From contig NZ_JAFMZQ010000002.1 in assembly GCF_024436415.1 (NCBI RefSeq), forward strand, positions 62,001-126,000: a stretch of DNA of 64,000 nt, read 5' to 3'. How positions within the stretch are numbered: position 1 is the stretch's first letter; each line of letters opens with the position of its first letter. The position numbers and the translations under genes are program-made. Below are positions 18,543 to 28,800 of the stretch, piece by piece. The notes beneath the pieces are model-generated. The model had not been told where the DNA came from, did no database searches, and saw only the letters and a program-made list of their open reading frames with translations. This DNA comes from Pedobacter deserti. GTDB taxonomy: Bacteria > Bacteroidota > Bacteroidia > Sphingobacteriales > Sphingobacteriaceae.

Positions 18543-19385
18543 ATGAAGAAGCAACAGCAAAAACCCAACATCTTGGTGGTTAACGACGATGGCATTACCG
18601 CACCGGGGATTAAAAACCTGATCGAAGTTATGCAGGAAATAGGCCATGTAGTTGTTGTGGCTCCGGATGGCCCGCAGTCGGGGATGGGACACGCGATAAC
18701 CATTGGTAAGCCGCTGCGGTTTGACCGGGTGGACTTATATCCCGGCGTGGAAATGTACAAGTGTTCCGGAACGCCGGTCGATTGCGTTAAGCTGGCTGTA
18801 AATAAAATCTTCAAGGGCAAAAAGCCCGATTTGTGCGTTTCGGGGATCAACCATGGTCTAAATAATTCGATCAATGTGATTTATTCGGGCACTATGTCGG
18901 CCGCCGTAGAGGGCGCTATAGAAGGTATTCCCTCAATAGGGTTTTCGCTCGACGATTTTTCGCATGAGGCCGACTTTAGTCACTGTAAGCAATTTGTGGG
19001 CGCAATTGCCCGCCAGGTGCTTGAACATGGTTTGCCTCCCGCCACATTACTTAATGTCAATTTTCCCAATGGTGCCGACATAAAAGGAATTAAGATATGC
19101 AGACAGGCCAATGCCAAGTGGGCAGAAGAGTTTGACGAGCGCAAAGATCCGTATCAACGCCCGTATTACTGGCTTACCGGCGTTTTTCAGAACAATGACA
19201 GAGGAGAAGACACGGATGTATGGGCTTTGGAACATCGCTATGTGTCGGTGGTCCCTGTACAATTCGATTTAACCGCCCATCATGCCATACCTATCTTAAA
19301 CAGCTGGAGTTTTGATGACTCAGCGGCACAGGCTGCCGCCCCGGTTAAGACGCCCGTAGCACCAGACGGTACATCCCTAGGTTAA
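18543..19385 (+). CDS. surE: 5'/3'-nucleotidase SurE
   Basis: A 280-residue SurE phosphatase. The N-terminal metal site ILVVNDDGITAPGI holds D15 and D16; GPQSGMGHAIT and the SGINHGLNNSINVIYSGTMSAA region complete the family pattern. It dephosphorylates nucleoside monophosphates in the cytoplasm. The last 20 or so residues are an Ala/Pro-rich tail (QAAAPVKTPVAP) beyond the usual end of the fold. The stop codon shares one base with the lpxB start (TAATG), so the two genes are translationally coupled, an arrangement often seen in Bacteroidota. Confidence 0.95.
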   Translation: MKKQQQKPNILVVNDDGITAPGIKNLIEVMQEIGHVVVVAPDGPQSGMGHAITIGKPLRFDRVDLYPGVEMYKCSGTPVDCVKLAVNKIFKGKKPDLCVSGINHGLNNSINVIYSGTMSAAVEGAIEGIPSIGFSLDDFSHEADFSHCKQFVGAIARQVLEHGLPPATLLNVNFPNGADIKGIKICRQANAKWAEEFDERKDPYQRPYYWLTGVFQNNDRGEDTDVWALEHRYVSVVPVQFDLTAHHAIPILNSWSFDDSAAQAAAPVKTPVAPDGTSLG

Positions 19386-20491
19386 TGAGGTATTATCTGG
19401 TAGCGGGGGAGGCTTCGGGCGATTTACACGGAGCCAATTTAATGAGAGCCCTGAGGCAGGAAGATGCCGAGGCGGAATTCAGGTACTATGGAGGAGATAA
19501 GATGCGGGCTCAGGGAGGAATGCTGGATAAGCATTATGCTGAAATGGCCTTTATGGGCTTTACCGAAGTAGTTCTAAATCTGCGTACCATTCTGCGCAAT
19601 CTGAAACAGTGTAAGAAACAAATCCTGAGTTATCAGCCTGACGTACTGATACTGATCGACTTTCCTGGCTTTAACCTTAAAATAGCTGAATTCGCAAAGG
19701 CGAAAGGTATAAAGGTATGCTATTACATATCACCTAAGGTCTGGGCCTGGAACCAGAAAAGGGCGCTTAAAATAAAACGCACTGTCGACAGGTTGTTCTG
19801 CATCTTGCCCTTTGAAGTGGACTTTTATAAAACCTGGGGGATGGAGGTAGACTATATAGGAAATCCTTTGCTGGATGAGATTTCGCTCTTTGAACCTGAT
19901 GTGACCTTTAAAGTTAAGTTCGATCTGGGCGACCGGCCGCTCATAGCGCTGCTGCCTGGTAGCAGGAGGCAGGAAATTGAACGGTTGCTTCCCGATATGT
20001 TAAGCGTCTCGGCTAATTTTCCTGACTATCAGTTCGCTGTGGCTGCTACAGCTGACTTCGATCTCCAGTACTACCAGCGCTTTACGGCAGGGAAGGATGT
20101 CAAACTTGTCTTTTCCAGTACCTATGATCTCCTCAATTCATCTGTCGCGGCCATTGTAGCTTCAGGTACAGCAACTTTGGAGACTGCACTTTTTAAAGTG
20201 CCTCAGGTGGTGGTTTATAAAGGAGGGACGCTCAGCATCGCTATAGCAAGGATGTTGATCAAAATACGTTTCATATCTCTGGTCAACCTGATCATGGATA
20301 AGAAGGTGGTAACAGAACTAATTCAGCAGGAATGTAACCCAGTAATGATCACTGCCGAATTGAAAAAGATCGTTCAGGGTGCGAGCCGCGAGAAGATGCT
20401 ACAGGAATATAAGCAGCTTTCGGAGAAAATGGGGGTACCTGGTGCTTCTAAGAGAGCGGCTGAGCTTATTTTGCAATATTTTAAGCATTGA
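19385..20491 (+). CDS. lpxB: Lipid-A-disaccharide synthase
   Basis: A 368-residue GT19 enzyme, slightly shorter than the E. coli protein. The start YYLVAGEASGDLHGANLM is the family signature, with YYGGDKMRAQG and a central LIDFPGFNLKIA. KVCYYISPKVWAWNQKR and ALLPGSRRQEI follow. It condenses UDP-2,3-diacylglucosamine with lipid X at the inner membrane to form the lipid A disaccharide. It overlaps surE by one base. A 284-base intergenic region separates it from the following SusC gene. Confidence 0.95.
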   Translation: MRYYLVAGEASGDLHGANLMRALRQEDAEAEFRYYGGDKMRAQGGMLDKHYAEMAFMGFTEVVLNLRTILRNLKQCKKQILSYQPDVLILIDFPGFNLKIAEFAKAKGIKVCYYISPKVWAWNQKRALKIKRTVDRLFCILPFEVDFYKTWGMEVDYIGNPLLDEISLFEPDVTFKVKFDLGDRPLIALLPGSRRQEIERLLPDMLSVSANFPDYQFAVAATADFDLQYYQRFTAGKDVKLVFSSTYDLLNSSVAAIVASGTATLETALFKVPQVVVYKGGTLSIAIARMLIKIRFISLVNLIMDKKVVTELIQQECNPVMITAELKKIVQGASREKMLQEYKQLSEKMGVPGASKRAAELILQYFKH

Positions 20492-20543
20492 TAATCAAAC
20501 TTGTGCATAAAATATGCCGGTATTTTGAAATAAGTGAAAACTA

Positions 20544-20574
20544 TTTTATGAATTAAACGTTATGGATATGTTTG
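20544..20574 (+). promoter_or_regulatory. Candidate promoter of the first PUL susC
   Basis: TATGTTTG at 20567-20574 is a full match to TAnnTTTG. A near-match -33 element (TTTT, 20544-20547) lies 19 bases upstream. The implied leader is about 190 bases, which is long. An inverted repeat overlaps the -7 box. Confidence 0.4.
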
Positions 20575-20588
20575 AATTGATCATATCC
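20564..20588. promoter_or_regulatory. Inverted repeat over the susC promoter
   Basis: GGATATG (20564-20570) and CATATCC (20582-20588) are perfect reverse complements separated by 11 bases. The dyad covers the candidate -7 box. It could be an operator. It lacks a T tract, so a terminator is less likely. Confidence 0.35.
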
Positions 20589-20775
20589 CCGTTTTAAACC
20601 ATGAAAACCACAAGCCGCAGCCCCATTGTAAATTCGCCTCCCAATAACTTACATATTTCCTTCAAAAACTAGTTGTTTCAGACAAGCAGCATGCCCCGAA
20701 CGTGTTGCTCAGATGTAACAGCATCTATCTTTAGGCGCCTCGCTTAAAATTTAACTATTAACAAAAACAACGTCT

Positions 20776-23700
20776 ATGAACATTAAACTACTAGCTGGTA
20801 TAGGGTTATGTATGCTCTGTACCTTAGGGGTTCATGTTAGTGAGGTTTCGGCACAAACGCAGGACACCTCAAAAACACAGGACCCTCCTCCAGCACCAAC
20901 GCCAGCGCCAGGTACGCAACAGCGGATTGTAACGGGACTTGTGGTCGATGAAAATTCTCAACCAATCCCAGGTGTAGGAGTAAAATCAGCATCTAATAAA
21001 ACAACTGTTACCGACGCCACTGGTAAATTCAGTATTCAGGTAACCGGACCGACGGAAAATCTTACGTTTTCCTTCATTGGATATGAGCCTGTAACGCGGG
21101 CAGCAGGTTCAGGCGCCGCACCGTTAAGCATCCGCATGCAGCCAAGCTCAACCACGCTCGAGGCCGTAACCGTTGTTGGGGTGGGTTACGGAACATTAGA
21201 TAAGAGAGAAGTTACTTCTGCAGTTGCACACGTAGACACGGCCGACTTCAGACAGAGCGGTTCAAGAAACCCGCTTGATCTTATTCAGGGGAAAGTGGCT
21301 GGTCTGCAGATTACTCGGACAAGCGGATCTAATCCCAATTCGGGCGTTAATATACAGCTTAGGGGCGTGACATCAGTGACAGGAAGTCAAAGTCCCCTGA
21401 TCGTTATCGACGGAATTCCAGGGGGAAATTTAGACCTTCTGCAACAAGATGATATAGCGTCAATCGATGTATTAAAGGACGGTTCGGGAGCCGCCATCTA
21501 TGGTACCAGAGCTAATGCAGGCGTCATTCTGATTACGACAAAAAAGGGTAAAGCGGGCCCCCCGACTTTCAACTACTCATCCTATTTAAGACATGAGTAT
21601 TTATACAGGAAGCCTGATTTTATGACTGCGGAACAATTGCGAGCAAGAATTGCATCAGGGGAGCTTGACAGGACCGACTATGGTCATACGTCAGATTTTT
21701 TCAATGACCTGGTTGATAGAAATAACATAAGCACCAACCACAACCTGGCCTTATCTGGAGGAGGAGAAAACACGAGTTACAGAGCGAGTATTAATTACCG
21801 CGACTTACAGGGTTTTGCTAAGGAAAACGGCCGGACAGAATATGGAATACGGTTAAATCTGAATCAAAAAGGTTTCGATCAAAAATTGAACGCCAGCATC
21901 AATCTTGCTACTAATTTCAATCGTGCGAATCTACTCGGCGGCGGCGGCTGGGAAGATCAGTTCAGGCGCAATCCGACCTTATCAAACTACAACGACGACG
22001 GTTCATTTTATTTTGAAAATACAAGTACAAACCAGTTTGCACGCCTGCAGCAGGAAAGCCTAAAAAGACAACAACAAACTAGTTCGATTGATGCAAAGGT
22101 CGATTATGATATCCTCCCAGGCCTCAAAGCTTCTGTATTTGGCGCCGTTCAGCGCAACAGTTATATCGATGGGGAATATCGGTCTATCAATGGCGAATAT
22201 TCTCTAGAGAACGACATATACAAAGGAGGAGGATATGCGCGGAGAGCAACCGTTCTTGAGCAGAATTTTAATGTCGAACCGACGCTTGAATACCGTAAGA
22301 CATTTGGCGACCACAGTTTTACAGGTATCGGTGGATATAGCTATCGGTATGAAGTTTTTGAAGGTTTTGACGCCAACAACCTTGGTTTTTTAAATGATCT
22401 TTTCAACGAAAACAATCTAAACGCGGGAAACCAACTTGCTGCCGGAAAGGCGGGGCTTGGAAGCTACAAGAACGATAATACCTTAATAGCGTTTTTCGGA
22501 CGTGTAAATTATTCATTCAAGGGAAGATACTATCTACAAGGGATTTATCGTCGTGAAGGGTCGTCTAGGTTTGGGGTGAACAACAAATGGGGTGATTTTC
22601 CAGCATTGTCAGCCGGTTGGACTATCTCGGAAGAGGACTTTATGAAAGACAATAAGCTTATCAATTACTTAAAGCTGCGTGCCGGATATGGCGTGACCGG
22701 GAACTCCGGAATCGCTAATTACGCTTCGTTGGTTACCCTTGGTACCGGCGGAGTTTATTTATATCCGGATGGTCAATATCGCGAAACATACGGTCCAAAC
22801 CGCAATCCGAACCCGGATCTTCGATGGGAAAAGAAGCACGAATTTAACGTCGGTTTAGATTTCGGCCTGTTTCAAAACAAATTATCGGGGTCAGTCGATA
22901 TCTTTAACCGGGTAACGAAAGATTTGCTCGATAACTATGATTCACCTCAGCCGCCATATATCAGAGATCTAATCTACACCAACGTTGGAACAATCTCTGC
23001 CAAAGGTGTCGAGATTGCACTTGGTTATAGCGCGATCAAAAATGATACCTTCAATTGGAATATTGATTTTACAGGGAGCACGACATCAAACAGACTCGAC
23101 AGTTATTCGAATACGACATTTCAGCGCGATTACCTTTCTCTGGGCGACATAGGCGGATACGGTGCTCTAGGAAATGCTATACGTACCTATGAGGGGGGAA
23201 AGCTTGGAGAATTCTGGGGTAAGAAGTTTGCTGGATTTACAGAAGACGGTAAATGGTTGTTTTATAACAGGGCCGGGGAGATGGTTCGCAACGATGTTAT
23301 CAACAATTCATTTGACCGGGAGGTAACCGATTACCAGGTAATTGGCAACGGGATTCCTAAGTATTATCTGTCACTAACGAATACATTCGGCTATAAGAAT
23401 TTCGACTTAAGAGTGTTTCTACGCGGTAAGTTCGGCTACGATATACTCAATACCACAGCTATTTCTTATGGTAATAAAGTGTCTGGAGACAACCTGCTAA
23501 ACTCTACGTTTACTAAATATGCGCAGATAAATGATACTTACATGTATTCTGACTATTACATTGAGAATGGTAGTCACCTGAAACTCGATGAGGTAACATT
23601 AGGTTATCGTTTCAACTTGAAATCGAAAACCTTCAACAATTTTAGAATATATGTCACTGGCCAAAATCTAGCGGTAATAACTGGGTATTCAGGCAATGAT

Positions 23701-23802
23701 CCCGATTTCGTGAGCGATACTGGGCTGGCACCGGGTATCGATGGCAGGGGGCCTTACCCAAGTACCACATCTCTTCTTTTTGGTCTGAATCTTGGATTTT
23801 AA
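20776..23802 (+). CDS. SusC-family TonB-dependent transporter (mannan PUL, pair 1)
   Basis: A 1008-residue outer-membrane receptor. A signal peptide leads to a short Pro-rich linker (PPPAPTPAPG). A carboxypeptidase-D-like domain with GLVVDENSQPIPGVGVKS follows, then a plug with NPLDLIQGKVAGLQI, IQLRGVTSVTGSQSPLIV and GAAIYGTRANAGVILITTKKG, and a barrel ending LLFGLNLGF. With SusD it should bind and import glycan fragments. The N-terminal domain is strikingly similar to that of the second SusC at 25877, so the pairs are paralogues. No STN domain is present, so direct signalling to an anti-sigma factor is not expected. Confidence 0.93.
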   Translation: MNIKLLAGIGLCMLCTLGVHVSEVSAQTQDTSKTQDPPPAPTPAPGTQQRIVTGLVVDENSQPIPGVGVKSASNKTTVTDATGKFSIQVTGPTENLTFSFIGYEPVTRAAGSGAAPLSIRMQPSSTTLEAVTVVGVGYGTLDKREVTSAVAHVDTADFRQSGSRNPLDLIQGKVAGLQITRTSGSNPNSGVNIQLRGVTSVTGSQSPLIVIDGIPGGNLDLLQQDDIASIDVLKDGSGAAIYGTRANAGVILITTKKGKAGPPTFNYSSYLRHEYLYRKPDFMTAEQLRARIASGELDRTDYGHTSDFFNDLVDRNNISTNHNLALSGGGENTSYRASINYRDLQGFAKENGRTEYGIRLNLNQKGFDQKLNASINLATNFNRANLLGGGGWEDQFRRNPTLSNYNDDGSFYFENTSTNQFARLQQESLKRQQQTSSIDAKVDYDILPGLKASVFGAVQRNSYIDGEYRSINGEYSLENDIYKGGGYARRATVLEQNFNVEPTLEYRKTFGDHSFTGIGGYSYRYEVFEGFDANNLGFLNDLFNENNLNAGNQLAAGKAGLGSYKNDNTLIAFFGRVNYSFKGRYYLQGIYRREGSSRFGVNNKWGDFPALSAGWTISEEDFMKDNKLINYLKLRAGYGVTGNSGIANYASLVTLGTGGVYLYPDGQYRETYGPNRNPNPDLRWEKKHEFNVGLDFGLFQNKLSGSVDIFNRVTKDLLDNYDSPQPPYIRDLIYTNVGTISAKGVEIALGYSAIKNDTFNWNIDFTGSTTSNRLDSYSNTTFQRDYLSLGDIGGYGALGNAIRTYEGGKLGEFWGKKFAGFTEDGKWLFYNRAGEMVRNDVINNSFDREVTDYQVIGNGIPKYYLSLTNTFGYKNFDLRVFLRGKFGYDILNTTAISYGNKVSGDNLLNSTFTKYAQINDTYMYSDYYIENGSHLKLDEVTLGYRFNLKSKTFNNFRIYVTGQNLAVITGYSGNDPDFVSDTGLAPGIDGRGPYPSTTSLLFGLNLGF

Positions 23803-23812
23803 TCTTCAACGA

Positions 23813-25495
23813 ATGAAAACGATATATAAAACGCTTATTATAGCAGGCCTTTCTGCGACCGTCAGCATCTCCTGTACGAAGCTTGACGAAAATTTGTATG
23901 ATACGGCCGAGAGCAACAACTTTTATAATAACAGGAACGAAATTCTGTCTGCTGTTCTGAGGCCTTATACACATGCGAACGCATGGGCTACGCCTTCAGG
24001 TCAGGACGGTTGGTGGCGACCCAGTGAACTTTCTGCAGACCAGTTAGCCTGGCCTACGAAGGGACGTCATGGCGAAGACGGGGGAAAATGGAAGCGACTG
24101 CATTACCATTCCTGGACGAATGATGAGGGCGGCCTGAACAATGCCTGGGAGCTCATGTGGTGGGGTGTCGGGCTATGTAACGATCCCATCAAGAAAATTG
24201 AGGGTAAAAACCCTGCCGATATCGGCATGACCCAACAGGAAAAGGATGCATATTTAGCTGAGCTCAAGTTATTCCGGGCCTTCCACTATTTAAAAATAAT
24301 GGATCTCTGGGGAAATGTGCCCATTGTTACAGAGGTTCCTGAACAACCGGTCTCAAAGGATCAGTTGCCGGCTACTGCCAGCCGTGCTCAAGTTTTTGCT
24401 TTTATAGAGAAAGAGATAAAAGACAATATCGACAAAGCGCCTGTTCTGTCCAAGCAAATGCTTGGCAGGATGTCGCAAGCTGGCGGCTATGCGATGTTGG
24501 TGGAGCTATATCTTAATGCAGAAGCCTGGATAGGCACGCCGAGATGGGATGACTGCATAGCCGCGGCTGACAAATTGATCAACAATGAAGCTGGGGGGCT
24601 AAATGGCGCAATGGCACTTGATACAAATATTACCGATGCATTTAAGCCTAATAACGACTTGTCAAAAGAGGCTATTTTTTCGATTGCCTACGAGTTTCAA
24701 CGTGCAAATTTCCAGCCGTCATGGACTGGCGACTTTTATCACTTCCAACAACAATTCATTTATGGGGGGAGCCGGAATGGTAATGATGGCGTTGTAATGG
24801 TTCCTGGTAATTATACCACATTCAGCAACCAAGACCTTAGGAAATCGGAATGGTTGCTTCATGGTCCTATGTTCAGGTTTGATAACGGTGAACCTGTGAT
24901 TGCATCCGGAGGGAACGAGTATGACGGTCAGCAGCTGGTCTTCGTCGACAGCATACAACGTGTTAAAACCGGATCTACGGTTTCGAACATGAGCGAAGGT
25001 GAAGAAAACAGCGGAGTCCGGTTCAATAAGTATAAACTGGGGAACCAGGTTGCTGGCATAAGGATCGTTGGCGAGGATACAATCAGTGTAGAACCCAATC
25101 AGAATTATAACAATACAGACTGGCATATTTACAGGTTAACGTGGATTTACTTTGCCAAGGCTGAAGCCCTCATGCGCAAGAACGGTGGTGTCGCTAATCA
25201 ACAGGCAGTAGAGTTGATAAATACCTGCCGCCAGCGCGCATTTACTCCAGCAACAAGGGCGGAAAACGCTTACACCGTATCGACGCTGACTATGGATGAA
25301 CTCCTTGCAGAACGCGGACGTGAATTTGTATTCGAAGGTTTCAGGAGGAATGATCTGATTCGTTGGAATAAGTTTACTACTGCTTCCTGGTGGGATCACC
25401 AACCTAGCAGCGACTTCAGGAAGCTGTTTCCAATCCCTCAGCAGCAGAGAGCGCTGAATCCGAATCTCAGCCAAAACACGGGGTATCCGCAATAG
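23813..25495 (+). CDS. SusD-family lipoprotein (mannan PUL, pair 1)
   Basis: A 560-residue glycan-binding lipoprotein. The lipobox ends VSISC, followed by TKLDENLYD. Helical TPR-like segments include YLAELKLFRAFHYLKIMDLWGNVPIV, which is typical of SusD, and the C-terminus ends FPIPQQQRALNPNLSQNTGY. A longer frame starts at 23792 inside susC; the ATG at 23813, 10 bases after the susC stop, gives a proper lipoprotein signal and is used here. The partner is the SusC just upstream. A strong terminator ends this pair. Confidence 0.92.
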   Translation: MKTIYKTLIIAGLSATVSISCTKLDENLYDTAESNNFYNNRNEILSAVLRPYTHANAWATPSGQDGWWRPSELSADQLAWPTKGRHGEDGGKWKRLHYHSWTNDEGGLNNAWELMWWGVGLCNDPIKKIEGKNPADIGMTQQEKDAYLAELKLFRAFHYLKIMDLWGNVPIVTEVPEQPVSKDQLPATASRAQVFAFIEKEIKDNIDKAPVLSKQMLGRMSQAGGYAMLVELYLNAEAWIGTPRWDDCIAAADKLINNEAGGLNGAMALDTNITDAFKPNNDLSKEAIFSIAYEFQRANFQPSWTGDFYHFQQQFIYGGSRNGNDGVVMVPGNYTTFSNQDLRKSEWLLHGPMFRFDNGEPVIASGGNEYDGQQLVFVDSIQRVKTGSTVSNMSEGEENSGVRFNKYKLGNQVAGIRIVGEDTISVEPNQNYNNTDWHIYRLTWIYFAKAEALMRKNGGVANQQAVELINTCRQRAFTPATRAENAYTVSTLTMDELLAERGREFVFEGFRRNDLIRWNKFTTASWWDHQPSSDFRKLFPIPQQQRALNPNLSQNTGYPQ

Positions 25496-25512
25496 CTGGA
25501 TTTGAGTAGGAT

Positions 25513-25548
25513 AAAAAAAAGGTGATTGCAACACGCAATCACCTTTTT
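25513..25548 (+). terminator. Intrinsic terminator after SusCD pair 1
   Basis: A 9-bp perfect stem (25521-25529 with 25535-25543) and a 5-nt loop, preceded by eight A and followed by TTTTTAT. It separates the two SusCD pairs into different transcription units. Confidence 0.9.
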
Positions 25549-25876
25549 ATATTTTGACCCTTCCGTATTTGTTCAAAAAACACTTGTATCTGGAATATTT
25601 TGCTTATTATTGATTAGTAAACCGTTGCTTTCTCAAAGCAACACATACCTATAATAATCATCCCTGTTTATTCTATGTATGCTTACGAATTTAATTAACC
25701 TGCATTTTAACCAAAGATGAGTAGTAACAATTAAATCAAAAAAGCCATGCACAAATAAAAAAGCCTTCATTTAAGACTTCAAAGGGGATTATATTATGTT
25801 TTCCGCCGACTGGTTAGCAGCCATGCATCACCATTCAGCGTTTAGTCATCCTATAACTTAAACTAATATAAAGCCG
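25549..25876 (+). other. Intergenic region before SusCD pair 2
   Basis: About 330 AT-rich bases with no convincing gene. One tight hairpin occurs at 25624-25642 (GTTGCTTT and AAAGCAAC around CTC). Incomplete -7-like boxes such as TATTTTG at 25596 lack a well-spaced -33. The promoter for the second SusCD pair must lie here, but its position is not clear. Confidence 0.5.
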
Positions 25877-28800
25877 ATGAACATTAAACATTTCCTCATT
25901 GCGGGGATTCCTGTGCTCTGTCTCCAGAGCATACCATCCTCCGCCTTTGCTGTTGATGTAGACGCACCAGTCTATTCCAGTTCAGGCAGTGCCTTCTTCT
26001 ATCAGGCACAACAAATTGTAATAACCGGGTTGGTGGTCGACGAGAATTCGCAGCCAATACCCGGTGTCGGGATCAAGTCCCAAAAGTCAAACCGTACTAC
26101 CGTCACCGACGCTAGCGGTAAGTTTGCTATCCAGGTCGACGCGGCCGACGAACAGCTTAGCTTTACCTATGTGGGTTATGCTACACAAACCCGTGCCGCC
26201 GGGACGGGTGCCGCACCTGTAAACATCCGAATGGTCCCTGCTGAGGGCGTGAATCTGGAAGACGTGGTCGTAATCGGGTACGGTACGCAGCGTCGCTCGG
26301 ACGTCACCGGAGCAGTGGGTTCGGTAAGAGAAAGCCAGCTGCGTGAAAGGCCGATCACTTCCCTGAACCAGGCGATTTCGGGCCGCATACCGGGTGTGCA
26401 GGTCAATGTTAATTCGGGGCGGCCGGGCGGACAAACGAACGTCAGGATCCGCGGGTTTAGTTCCATTAATACCACGAACAACCCGCTTTACGTGGTCGAC
26501 GGTATTGCAATTCCCATGGGAACGCAAACGCAGAACAGCAGCCCGATCGATTACCTCAACCCCGGAGATATCGCGTCGATCGAAGTGCTGAAAGACGCGT
26601 CCTCCATTGCGATTTATGGTGCCAGGGGAGCTAACGGTGTCATCATGGTCACCACCAAAAAAGGTTCCGCCAGTGGACCCAGGATTTCTTATGATACCGA
26701 CTTCAGTATTCCCACCATCGGGCCAAACCGGCTCGAAATGCTAAATGCACGGGAGTATCTGGAGGTCGAGAACCTGGCCTATGAAAATGCCGCAATATAT
26801 GATCCTGAAGGCTTTGCCAAGGGAGAGTATGCCGATCCGAGAATAAAGAGACTCTCGCTGCCAAGGCTTTTCGACGCGCAGGGAAACCCTCTGTATGATA
26901 CCGACTGGCTTGAAGAGTCTACGCAAAACAAGCTTTCGCAAAATCATCAGTTGGGCTTTACAGGCGGCAATGAGGAAAGTACATATGGCGTATTCCTCAA
27001 CTATCGCGACGATAACGGGCTGTTATTAAACTCATATCTGAAGCGTTACTCGGGCCGCGTTGTCATGGACAGTCAGCTAAAACCCTGGCTCAAGGTAGGG
27101 GCTAGCCTCAATTACACCAATCAGGAAGAAAACCTGGTTGATATTGGCACCGGCGGCTTGAACGCCGTGCGGATGATCACCGAAAGCTTCTCCTTTTTGC
27201 CAGTGAAATATGCCGACGGAACCTGGGCGGACAATCAGAATTACCCGGGTGCAGAGGGTGGCTCCAATCCAGTGCACATTCTTACCGACCGGCAATATAT
27301 TCTGCAAACCCAAAACACGCTGGGCTATGTTTACGGAACCATCAACCTCATGGAAGGGCTTGAGTTCAGAAGTGTGCTCGGTGCTAATATTGTAACGCGC
27401 GGGCGCAACGAGGTCAACGGGCGAAGCCTGTATGGTATAGCTTTCGATCAGCGAGGCCGCGTTGTGCTCGATAATAACCGGGAGAGCTACTGGTCATTCG
27501 AAAACTATCTGACTTATAACAAAGAGCTAGCTGAAAATCACTCGATCAATGCATTACTTGGTGTATCGTGGCAGGAGGCTAACATATTTGGTTTCGGCGC
27601 CAGTGGTGAAAATTTTTCAACAGATTACTTCGGCCCTAACAACCTCGGTGCCGGAAGCAAGCCAGATCCAGGCTCGTCCAGAAGAGCCGGTTTCGCTTTT
27701 CAATCTGTATTTGGCCGTTTAAATTATGCGTATAAAGACCGGTATCTGTTTACATTTACCGCGCGCGCAGACGGCTCTTCGAAGTTCGGAGAAAACAACA
27801 AATACTCGCTGTTCCCTTCAGCAGCGGTCGCCTGGCGCGTTTCCGAGGAGGATTTTCTTAAAGGGAATACGACCGTCTCTAACCTGAAATTAAGGGGAAG
27901 TTACGGCGTCACCGGCAACTCTGAAGTCGCCAGCTATTCTTCGCTAAGTTTGCTGGGAACAAACTATGCCGGTATTATCAACGACACAAGAGTCACGGGT
28001 GTTGGTACCAACAGGCTGGCCAATCCAGATTTGAAATGGGAGCGTACAGCTCAGGCCGACATAGGCTTGGAGTTAGGCATGTTCAGTAATCGTATCAGTT
28101 TCGAGGCCGACGTGTATTACCGGAAAACTACCGACATGTTGCTTGCGGCGCCGGTTCCTGCTTCCAGCGGGTATCTGTCAATCACCAGAAACGTGGGTAG
28201 TATGGAAAACAAGGGTCTCGAACTGGGGCTGAGCACGGTCAACATTACAGGCAACGATTTTTCCTGGACGACAGGATTTAACATTTCTTTCAACAGAAAC
28301 AAAGTGCTCGAGCTGGCTACTCCTGCCGATATCTTTGGTCTTGGTAACCCAAGTTTCACCAATGAAACAGGTATCATAAGGGTAGGTGAACCGGTCGGCT
28401 CTTTCTGGGGACTTGTCCGCCTCGGCACATGGAGCGAGGCTGAGCGTGAACAAGCCGCTCAGTACACCTATCGTGGTGGCAATACCCTTTTGCCCGGAGA
28501 TGTGAAATACCTGGATGTCAACGGAGATTTTGCGATCAACGATGCGGATCGCATGATCATTGGTAATGGTAATCCCGATTACTGGGGCGCTTTTATCAAT
28601 ACTTTTAAATATAAGGGGCTCGAACTGTTGCTCGACTTGCAGTTTTCTCAGGGGAATGACGTGCTCGACATGAGTACGCACTCAGCAGAAGACAGGCAGG
28701 GGATCGCCAACAGTTATAAGTCGGTACTTAACGCCTGGACGCCTCAGAACCAGAACACGCCTATCGCTGCAATTCGTGATACAAGGGCAGGATATGTCAC

